Shown piece after piece: positions 41,391 to 47,386 of a stretch of DNA of 47,386 nucleotides (positions are counted from its first letter, which is position 1; every line of letters starts with the position of its first letter). The position numbers were made by a program, and so were the translations under genes. Source of the DNA: Ruminococcus sp. CAG:488 (GTDB lineage Bacteria > Bacillota > Clostridia > Oscillospirales > Acutalibacteraceae); the NCBI GenBank assembly GCA_000434055.1, contig HF999640.1, forward strand, positions 126,168 through 173,553, in the 5' to 3' direction. The notes beneath the pieces were generated by a model. The model was given only the letters and a program-made list of their open reading frames with translations, did not search any database and was not told where the DNA came from.

Positions 41391-41605
41391 AAACACCAAA
41401 TCATCAACTTTTTGTATGTGCTAAAATAATATGACCCAATAAAAAAGAGAAGCAACCTCAAAAAATGGTATAATGTTATTCACCACAAAAACATAACCAA
41501 GAAAGAAGCACTTCCCATAAACGTAATAACACAAGAAGCAGGGGAAAGGTAAGCAATATTTTAATATGCAGAAAAATGGAATAAATACCAAATCATCAAC
41601 CTTTT
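41391..41605. repeat. Direct repeats flanking an AT-rich non-coding segment
   Basis: ACCAAATCATCAAC followed by TTTTT (about 41397) recurs as ACCAAATCATCAACCTTTT (about 41587). The segment between is A-rich, contains TATAAT (about 41470), and on the plus strand has a short frame ending ITQEAGER before a stop, with no start supported. It looks like the remains of an inserted element; I cannot name it. Confidence 0.45.
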
Positions 41606-41675
41606 AATCGGGTTTAATCGGCAGCGGCAGGGTAGCCCGAAGCAGAAAAAAGTGAGCAAATATATATCGGATTGC

Positions 41676-42425
41676 TCAGACTTTGCCGATATAGCATCGT
41701 GTGATGTAAGGGTAGGGGACTGTACCGCTTTGATTGTATTTCTTGAATAGCTTCTGCAGCTCGGCAACGTATTCGTTGTAGTTTTTCTTATCGGTCTTAG
41801 GAGCATATGACGAGGAGAGGCATCTTGAAACAAATGCATTTTCATCATATATCAGGTCATTCCCGAACTCAACAACAATAAAATCGCCCTCAAAAAAATC
41901 CGAAAATGCTTCTTTGCTGAAATCTATGCCGTTTGACGGACCCTTGAAATTCGGGCAGAAACGTCGGTTGATGTCGTAATTTTCCCGGATAAGCTCGTTT
42001 TCGGTGTCACGGTCGTTCCATACAAGCAGAATATTTCCGTTATCCTTTAAAATACGGCGACATTCCGCCTTGAAGGACTGCCTGTCAAACCAGTGAAAAG
42101 CCTGCGCCGCGGTGATAAAATCAACGCTTTTGTCGCTTAGTTTTGTATTTTCGGCACTGCCATTGACGGAGATAATATTTTTGTGCGCGGCATATTTTTC
42201 CTCGGCGACAGCGCGCATATCGCTGTTCGGTTCAATTGCGAAAATTCTGCTTACATAAGGGCAAAGTTTTTCCGAAAATATCCCTGTGCCCGAGCCTATA
42301 TCGGCGGCGACGGTGCTTTCCGAAATAAAATCATGCTCCTTTAGATACGCAAAGAGCTCGTCGGGATAGCTTGGGCGTGCCTTGGAATAAATCCCGCCTT
42401 TTTGGTCAAATTTATGTTCGTTCAT
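41676..42425 (-). CDS. Class I SAM-dependent methyltransferase
   Basis: A 249-residue methyltransferase of the Methyltransf_11 type. Motif I is AADIGSGTGIFSEKL (about residues 40-54), motif II FAIEPNSDMRAVAEE, and later NGSAENTKLSDKSVDFITAAQAFHWF, of which FITAAQAFHWFD is characteristic. The N-terminal part YSKARPSYPDELF is shared with UbiE/TMT-like enzymes. The start overlaps the mtaB stop (ATGA, 42422-42425), so it is translationally coupled to it. The methyl acceptor is unknown. Confidence 0.9.
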   Translation of the reverse strand: MNEHKFDQKGGIYSKARPSYPDELFAYLKEHDFISESTVAADIGSGTGIFSEKLCPYVSRIFAIEPNSDMRAVAEEKYAAHKNIISVNGSAENTKLSDKSVDFITAAQAFHWFDRQSFKAECRRILKDNGNILLVWNDRDTENELIRENYDINRRFCPNFKGPSNGIDFSKEAFSDFFEGDFIVVEFGNDLIYDENAFVSRCLSSSYAPKTDKKNYNEYVAELQKLFKKYNQSGTVPYPYITRCYIGKV

Positions 42426-43702
42426 ATCTTTTCACCAACGCAAAAATCACCGTCAACAGCGGTTATTTTTATCCTTGATATCTCACCGCAGGGCAATTCA
42501 CCCTTGACCTTGACGGGGGTATAGTTCTTGGTGTAGCCTTCAGCAAATCCGTCGGAATGTCTCGTCTCAAAGAGAACCTCAACAGTTTTGCCGATCTGGG
42601 ATTCAAGGAAAATCTTTCTTATTTCCTCAGTCTTTTCAATCATTATGTGGCTTCTTTTTTCTTTAATTGCTTTTTCGATCTGCGGCATTTTGGCAGCTTT
42701 TGTGCCCTCACGGGGAGAGTAGGGGAACACATGAACCTTTTCAAAGCCGATCTTCTGCGCAAAGCGGACATTTTCGGCAAAATCCTCCTCGCTTTCGGTC
42801 GGAAAGCCTACCATTATGTCTGTTGTAATTGTCGCCTCGGGAAAGCTTGCACGTAGCTTTTGGCAAAGTTCAAAATATTCCTCTGCGCTGTAGTGACGGT
42901 TCATTGCTTTGAGCGTGTTGTTGCAGCCGCTTTGAAGTGAAATATGGAACTGCGGACAGAAGCTCGGAAGCTTTGCAAGACGATCAATGACCTCGTCTGT
43001 GATATGGTCGGGTTCAAGCGAACCGAGACGGACACGTCGGAAATTCATTCTGTCGGCAAGCTCGACGGCATCACAGATGCTCAATCCGATATCCGTTCCG
43101 TAGGCAGAAAGATTTATTCCGACCAGCACAACCTCGGCAAAGCCGGCATCGCTGAGCCTTTGAAGCTCGCATTTAAGCTCGCCGATCGGTTTGGAGCGTA
43201 CACGACCTCTCGAATAGGGGATAATGCAGTATGAACAGAAACGGTTACAGCCGTCCTCGATTTTTACGACGGCTCTTGTTCGACGGTCAAAGCCCGAGAT
43301 GTCGCTGCCCGAGAATTTGTCGCCTGTTTTGTGCTGCTCAATGTCGATTATACGCCGGCCGCAACTGAAATAGCTGTTCAGCAAGTCAAAAAGCCTTGAA
43401 TTATTTTTGTTGCCGAGTACGATATCCGCCTGCTCAAGGCGTTCGGCGTCCTGCGGAAAAGCCTGAGGCATACAGCCCGTGAGAACGACTATGCTTTCGG
43501 GGTGGTTGCGCTTGAATTTTCTGACCGCCTGACGTGTCTTACGGTCGCTCTCGGCGGTAACAGTGCAGGAGTTGACAACATAAACGTCCGCTTCTTCGTC
43601 GGCAGTGACGGTTTCATAGCCGTTCGCCGCCGCTTTTTCGGACATAGCCTGGGATTCATATTGGTTGACCTTACAGCCCAGGGTGTAAAATGCAATTTTC
43701 AT
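42422..43702 (-). CDS. mtaB: tRNA t6A37 methylthiotransferase
   Basis: A 426-residue radical-SAM enzyme that adds a methylthio group to t6A37 of ANN-decoding tRNAs. The N-terminal UPF0004 domain holds cysteines in TLGCKVNQYES, NSCTVTAES and LTGCMPQ for the auxiliary 4Fe-4S cluster. The radical SAM motif is EDGCNRFCSYCIIPYSRGR. A C-terminal TRAM-like domain follows (about 365-426). CKVNQ and the overall length distinguish MtaB from MiaB. GGAG lies upstream of ATG. Confidence 0.94.
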   Translation of the reverse strand: MKIAFYTLGCKVNQYESQAMSEKAAANGYETVTADEEADVYVVNSCTVTAESDRKTRQAVRKFKRNHPESIVVLTGCMPQAFPQDAERLEQADIVLGNKNNSRLFDLLNSYFSCGRRIIDIEQHKTGDKFSGSDISGFDRRTRAVVKIEDGCNRFCSYCIIPYSRGRVRSKPIGELKCELQRLSDAGFAEVVLVGINLSAYGTDIGLSICDAVELADRMNFRRVRLGSLEPDHITDEVIDRLAKLPSFCPQFHISLQSGCNNTLKAMNRHYSAEEYFELCQKLRASFPEATITTDIMVGFPTESEEDFAENVRFAQKIGFEKVHVFPYSPREGTKAAKMPQIEKAIKEKRSHIMIEKTEEIRKIFLESQIGKTVEVLFETRHSDGFAEGYTKNYTPVKVKGELPCGEISRIKITAVDGDFCVGEKI

Positions 43703-43734
43703 ATCATCAGCTCCGTTTGGTAATCTAAAATAAT

Positions 43735-43763
43735 ATTATAAAGCAAAACGGTGTGCAGTGCAA
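43735..43763 (-). promoter_or_regulatory. Promoter of mtaB
   Basis: TTGCAC (43758-43763) and TATAAT (43735-43740) on the minus strand have 17-bp spacing. Confidence 0.75.
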
Positions 43764-43825
43764 GTTTTATTTGCCGTTAGCGGGGCATATATTTATTGTG
43801 TACAGCAGTGAAAGGGAGGCTTATT

Positions 43826-45004
43826 ATGAAGAAAGCAACTGCAATCCTATTAAGCGTTATTATGATGTGCGGAATATTAGGTGTATTTGCCTCGGCGGAA
43901 AATGAGTCGCAGATGCCGGTTGACGTGAAAGCAAAATCGGCAGTTCTGATGGATCAGTCAACGGGAACGGTACTTATGCGGATGAATGAAAACGAAAAGC
44001 TCTATCCTGCTTCGGTGACAAAGATAATGTCAATGCTGTTGGTTGCCGAGGCGATAGATTCCAATACGATAAGGCTGACCGACGCGGTGACAACGAGCAC
44101 CAATGCGTCAAAAAAGGGCGGTTCGCAAATCTGGCTCAAAGAGGGCGAAACAATGACCGTTGACGAATTGCTGAAGGCAACAGCCGTTTACAGCGCAAAT
44201 GATGCCTGCACAGCCCTCGGAGAATATATAGCCGGAAGCGATGAAGCTTTTGTAACGATGATGAACGACCGAGCACAGGAGCTTGGTATGAAAAATACAC
44301 ATTTTGACAACTGCACGGGTCTTGACGACACCTCGGCCACTCACCTGACAACGGCGTATGACATTGCGCTGATGTCAAGGGAGCTGATGAAGCATCAGTT
44401 TATTCAGCAGTACACAAAAATCTGGATGGACTCACTTCGCGACGGCAAGACAGAGCTTGTCAACACAAACAAGTTAATTAGGTTTTATGAGGGCGCAACA
44501 GGTCTGAAAACCGGTACAACGTCAAAGGCAGGCTGCTGCATTTCTGCGACGGCAACGAGAAACGGAACAAGTCTCATAGCCGTTGTGATGGGTGCGGACA
44601 ACAGCAAGGATCGCTTTGAGGGCGCAAAGGCGATGCTCAACTGGGGCTTTGCAAACTATGAAACGGTAACTCCCGAAATCGACAAATCGCTGATTACAAA
44701 CGTGAATATCATCAAGGGCGAGGAGAAAACACTCACGCCGCAAATATCGGGCGGCTTCGGCTTCCTTATTCCGAAGGGGAAGCAAAAGAACATCACTCAG
44801 GAAATTGACCTTGCCGCCGCAGTTGAGGCTCCCGTTGAGTCCAATCAGACCTTGGGTACGGTGACGGTCAAGCTGGACGGAAAAAAGCTCGGAGAGTATA
44901 AGCTGACTGCGCCGCATTATGTCGAAAAGCTCAGCTTCAAAACGGTGTTTATCCGCATGATATGCTCAATTTGCAAGCCGCAGCAGTCTGTTAGTGTGAA
45001 CTGA
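43826..45004 (+). CDS. dacF: Serine-type D-alanyl-D-alanine carboxypeptidase (DacF/PBP5-like)
   Basis: A 392-residue secreted penicillin-binding protein with a signal peptide cleaved near ASA (residue 23-25). Catalytic motifs are SVTKIMSM (SXXK), SANDACTA (SXN) and LKTGTTSKA (KTG). The C-terminal PBP5-type beta domain (about 280-370) ends in an amphipathic helix (SFKTVFIRMICSICK) for membrane contact. It trims D-Ala from peptidoglycan stem peptides. The ATG at 43826 follows AAAGGGAGG. A sporulation-linked role (DacF) is by resemblance only. Confidence 0.92.
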   Translation: MKKATAILLSVIMMCGILGVFASAENESQMPVDVKAKSAVLMDQSTGTVLMRMNENEKLYPASVTKIMSMLLVAEAIDSNTIRLTDAVTTSTNASKKGGSQIWLKEGETMTVDELLKATAVYSANDACTALGEYIAGSDEAFVTMMNDRAQELGMKNTHFDNCTGLDDTSATHLTTAYDIALMSRELMKHQFIQQYTKIWMDSLRDGKTELVNTNKLIRFYEGATGLKTGTTSKAGCCISATATRNGTSLIAVVMGADNSKDRFEGAKAMLNWGFANYETVTPEIDKSLITNVNIIKGEEKTLTPQISGGFGFLIPKGKQKNITQEIDLAAAVEAPVESNQTLGTVTVKLDGKKLGEYKLTAPHYVEKLSFKTVFIRMICSICKPQQSVSVN

Positions 45005-45049
45005 GTGTGTATTTTTTATGCAATCTGCGTAAAAAATGCTAAATACCAC

Positions 45050-45078
45050 TTGCAAAAACAAGTTAAATAGGGTAAAAT
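45050..45078 (+). promoter_or_regulatory. Promoter of pgi
   Basis: TTGCAA (45050-45055) and TAAAAT (45073-45078) with 17-bp spacing. ACTTG/CAAGT flank the -35 box as a short inverted repeat. Confidence 0.7.
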
Positions 45079-45120
45079 ATAACCAACTAATAAGAAAACA
45101 AAATCGGAGGCATACAGATA

Positions 45121-46458
45121 ATGTCTGTAAAGTTAAACACAAAATATGTAACTCCGTTCCTCAAGGAAAACGCATATGCCGACATCAGATCGGAGGTTGA
45201 AGCCGCACATGACGAGCTTCACAACGGAACGGGTAAAGGAAATGACTTCCTCGGATGGCTCAGCCTTCCGGAAAATTATGATAAGGAAGAATTCGCAAGA
45301 ATCAAAGCATCTGCCGAGAAAATCAGAAAGGATTCTGAGGTTCTTGTAGTAATCGGAATAGGCGGTTCGTACCTCGGAGCGAGAGCGGCGATCGAGTTCA
45401 TCAAGTCGCAGAACTATAATCTGCTCAGACACGGCGCACCGGAAATCTATTTTGCAGGTAATACGATCAGCTCGGCTTCAATCAACGAGCTTGTTGAAAT
45501 AATCGGAGACAGAGATTTTTCCGTCAATGTTATTTCAAAATCGGGCACAACCACGGAGCCGGCGGTTGCTTTCAGGATTTTCAGAGAGATGCTTGAGAGC
45601 AGGTACGGCGCAGAGGAAGCGGCAAAGCGTATCTATGCTACTACGGACAAGGCGAGAGGAACGCTCAAGGCTCTTGCGGATGCAGAGGGCTATGAGACTT
45701 TCGTTGTTCCCGACGATGTCGGAGGACGTTATTCCGTTCTTACGGCTGTCGGACTTCTTCCCATTGCCGTTGCGGGAATCGACATTGACGCTATCATGCA
45801 GGGCGCTGCGGCTGCAATGAACGAGCTTTGCGACAAGGATATTGAAAAGAATGACTGCTACAAGTACGCAGCAACGAGAAATCTCCTTTACAGAGGCGGC
45901 AAAAAGATTGAAATGATGGTCAGCTATGAGCCGGCATACACGATGATGAATGAATGGTTCAAGCAGCTTTACGGCGAGAGCGAGGGCAAGGAAAACAAGG
46001 GTCTGTTCCCGGCTTCGGCTATTTTCTCGACCGACCTTCACTCGATGGGTCAGTATATCCAGGAGGGTGAAAGACATCTTTTTGAAACCGTTGTCCACTT
46101 TGCAAAGTCAAAGTCGGAGGTTGAGATAAAGAACGAGGAGGGCAGTGCCGACGGACTCAATTTCCTCGCAGGAAAGACTGTTTCGTTCGTTAATCAAAAG
46201 GCTTTTGAGGGTACATTGCTCGCTCACACGGACGGCGACGTTCCGAACATTGTGCTTGAGGTTGAAGCAATGGACGAATTCAATCTCGGCTATCTTATCT
46301 ATTTCCTTGAAAAGGCATGCGCTATCAGCGGCTATATTCTCGGCATCAATCCGTTCGACCAGCCGGGCGTTGAGAGCTACAAGAAGAATATGTTTGCTCT
46401 TCTCGGCAAGCCGGGATACGAGGATCGCAAGGCCGAGCTTGAGGCAAGATTAGGCTAA
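45121..46458 (+). CDS. pgi: Glucose-6-phosphate isomerase
   Basis: A 445-residue isomerase interconverting glucose-6-phosphate and fructose-6-phosphate in glycolysis. Motifs are the sugar-phosphate loop GGSYLGARAAIEF, SKSGTTTEPAVAFR, the FSTDLHSMGQYIQEG segment, and the C-terminal NPFDQPGVESYKKNMF with its catalytic lysine. The length is that of the short Firmicutes form. GGAGG lies eight bases before ATG. Confidence 0.96.
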   Translation: MSVKLNTKYVTPFLKENAYADIRSEVEAAHDELHNGTGKGNDFLGWLSLPENYDKEEFARIKASAEKIRKDSEVLVVIGIGGSYLGARAAIEFIKSQNYNLLRHGAPEIYFAGNTISSASINELVEIIGDRDFSVNVISKSGTTTEPAVAFRIFREMLESRYGAEEAAKRIYATTDKARGTLKALADAEGYETFVVPDDVGGRYSVLTAVGLLPIAVAGIDIDAIMQGAAAAMNELCDKDIEKNDCYKYAATRNLLYRGGKKIEMMVSYEPAYTMMNEWFKQLYGESEGKENKGLFPASAIFSTDLHSMGQYIQEGERHLFETVVHFAKSKSEVEIKNEEGSADGLNFLAGKTVSFVNQKAFEGTLLAHTDGDVPNIVLEVEAMDEFNLGYLIYFLEKACAISGYILGINPFDQPGVESYKKNMFALLGKPGYEDRKAELEARLG

Positions 46459-46537
46459 GGCGATGCCGCATTAAATTTCGTATAATTTTCGTGCAGGAAC
46501 ACGAATGTTAGAATAAAAAAACAGGGAGGATATTATT

Positions 46538-46960
46538 ATGGTATCTCTTATTTTAGGTAAAAAAGGTTCAGGAAAAACAAAGCTTTTGATTGAAAAGGTC
46601 AACGAGGCTATTGAGAATTCAAACGGCAACGTTGTTTGCGTTGAAAAGCAGCCCAAGCTCACATATGATGTAAATTATCGCGCGCGTCTTATCGACACGG
46701 ATCATTACAAGGTAAGCGGTTATGACGCATTCTTCGGTTTCCTTTGCGGCATCTGTGCAGGTGACCACGATATTACGGACGTTCTTGTTGACGCAACGCT
46801 GAGAATCGGTACCCGTGATTACGGCGAGCTTTGCGAGTTCCTCAAGAAGGTTGACGAGCTCAGCAAGAATCACGTTGAGGAGAAGAGCTTCATCTTCACA
46901 ATCTCCGCCGATGAGGAAGAGCTTCCCGAGGAGATTTTCACTTTCTGCAAGAAGATCTGA
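46538..46960 (+). CDS. Small P-loop ATP-binding protein, function unknown
   Basis: A 140-residue protein with Walker A GKKGSGKTK (about residues 7-15) at the very N-terminus, YDVNYRARLIDTD in the middle, and an acidic C-terminus with TISADEEELPEEI. It is a conserved clostridial hypothetical often given vague ATPase names. A Walker B aspartate could be in ITDVLVDATL. GGGAGG precedes ATG. It is 79 bases after pgi and could be read with it. Confidence 0.8.
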   Translation: MVSLILGKKGSGKTKLLIEKVNEAIENSNGNVVCVEKQPKLTYDVNYRARLIDTDHYKVSGYDAFFGFLCGICAGDHDITDVLVDATLRIGTRDYGELCEFLKKVDELSKNHVEEKSFIFTISADEEELPEEIFTFCKKI

Positions 46961-46987
46961 CGTTTTTTCGGCAAATGTATATTTAAC

Positions 46988-47022
46988 GGTCTGCATTTTT
47001 ATATGCAGATCGTTTTTTTGTT
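46988..47022 (+). terminator. Terminator downstream of the P-loop gene
   Basis: ACGGTCTGCAT pairs with ATGCAGATCGT across TTTTAT (one G-U, small bulge), followed by seven Ts. Confidence 0.85.
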
Positions 47023-47052
47023 GCAAAAAAATCAACATTTTTTTCAAAAGTA

Positions 47053-47082
47053 TTGACATTATGATATTAAAAATGGTATATT
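47053..47082 (+). promoter_or_regulatory. Promoter of the leader ORF and downstream oxidoreductase
   Basis: TTGACA (about 47053-47058) and TATATT (about 47077-47082) have 18-bp spacing, about 40 bases before the small ORF. Confidence 0.65.
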
Positions 47083-47123
47083 AAGTCTACAATATATGCA
47101 ATTGTTTCAGCAGAGGTGGAATT

Positions 47124-47219
47124 ATGTTAAAACAACGCATAAATCGAATGTTTTCAAAGAGCTGCCGATACCGAAGCGGGATCGGGTATCATTGGTCATG
47201 CGGCTTTTTGCCAAAATAA
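47124..47219 (+). CDS. 31-residue leader peptide ORF
   Basis: A small ORF MLKQRINRMFSKSC..., 31 codons, with AGAGGTGG seven bases before ATG. It is Arg/Lys-rich, with two cysteines, and ends FLPK. Its stop codon TAA (47217-47219) is the first part of the next terminator stem, so translation to the stop would affect that hairpin. Inside it the RNA can form GATACC/GGTATC and AGCTGC/GCGGCT stems, the latter followed by TTTTT. It may be a leader peptide or simply part of a structured regulatory RNA. Confidence 0.55.
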   Translation: MLKQRINRMFSKSCRYRSGIGYHWSCGFLPK

Positions 47220-47262
47220 CGCACAAGTTGAGTCCTTTCGGGATTGACTTGTGCGTTTTTGC
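47218..47262 (+). terminator. Attenuator terminator before the CoA-disulfide-reductase-like gene
   Basis: AACGCACAAGT (47218-47228) pairs with ACTTGTGCGTT (47247-47257), with an inner GTCC/GGGA stem, followed by TTTGC. It lies about 40 bases before the next gene. Confidence 0.9.
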
Positions 47263-47301
47263 TTAATATTTTTTACCGAAAGCGTAAAGGAGGACACACA
47301 T

Positions 47302-47386
47302 ATGAAAGTAGTAATTATCGGAGGCGTTGCCGGCGGAGCGACTGCGGCGGCAAGAATCAGAAGGCTTGATGAGAAAGCGGAGATTA
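47302..47386 (+). CDS. FAD-dependent CoA-disulfide reductase / NADH oxidase-like protein (partial, N-terminus)
   Basis: The first 28 codons to the window edge read KVVIIGGVAGGATAAARIRR, the FAD-binding motif of the CoA-disulfide reductase and NADH peroxidase group of pyridine nucleotide-disulfide oxidoreductases. AAAGGAGG precedes the ATG. The GGVAGG form is typical of CoA-disulfide reductases, often fused to a rhodanese domain, but the rest is outside the window. Confidence 0.85.
   Translation, partial: MKVVIIGGVAGGATAAARIRRLDEKAEI

Noticed and set aside
1..47386. CRISPR arrays, rRNA genes, intact transposases, phage genes or toxin-antitoxin pairs
   Set aside because: No regularly spaced repeats, no rRNA sequence and no recognisable transposase, integrase or phage gene was seen; the AbrB-like gene pairs with ABC genes, not with a toxin.

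Overview
The window reads as chromosomal DNA of a low-to-mid GC, Gram-positive anaerobe of the class Clostridia, most likely an Oscillospiraceae/Ruminococcaceae-type gut bacterium. The signs are strong AGGAGG ribosome binding sites, TTGACA/TATAAT promoters, T-box leaders, a lysine riboswitch, a type III glutamine synthetase, a glutamate synthase split into separate domain genes, a short HisG that works with HisZ, and a diaminopimelate dehydrogenase. This assignment is inference; no rRNA or other taxonomic marker is present.

Bases 1-17 kb are mostly amino-acid supply, almost all on the minus strand. A tryptophan-type T-box (specifier UGG) precedes a substrate-binding lipoprotein and a permease (trpX-trpY). 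A lysine riboswitch precedes dapA-dapB-ddh-lysA. An AbrB-ABC transporter operon and a plus-strand M23 peptidase follow. Then comes a compact ten-gene histidine operon (hisZ-G-D-C-nudix-B-H-A-F-IE) headed by a TrpR/YerC-like repressor gene whose promoter carries a 36-bp palindrome.

Bases 17-29 kb form a glutamine/nitrogen cluster: asnB behind an asparagine-type T-box, glnN (GSIII) behind a roughly 300-nt structured leader, then on the plus strand the glutamate synthase genes (amidotransferase, ferredoxin-FMN and GXGXG parts), a type I glutamine synthetase, an ANTAR RNA-binding antiterminator with a degenerate receiver, and pyrG. The gltB1 leader carries a hexaloop hairpin (A1, G4) that overlaps a terminator arm, as expected of an ANTAR target.

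Bases 29-37 kb hold a secreted Ig-like protein, a DUF554 membrane protein, a nucleotidyltransferase, two serine tRNAs and a glp-like oxidoreductase trio. Bases 37-41 kb hold a redox cassette: a TlpA-like lipoprotein, a NapH-like membrane iron-sulfur protein, and a 48-residue CXXC membrane peptide not in the usual ORF calls, divergent from a two-component system. I consider this cassette the best candidate for a little-described system: a transmembrane electron route to an extracytoplasmic thioredoxin without CcdA.

Bases 41-47 kb hold a structured tRNA-fragment element, a third serine tRNA, a methyltransferase and mtaB, a D-alanyl-D-alanine carboxypeptidase, pgi, a small P-loop protein, and the start of a CoA-disulfide-reductase-like gene behind a leader with a 31-codon small ORF and terminator.
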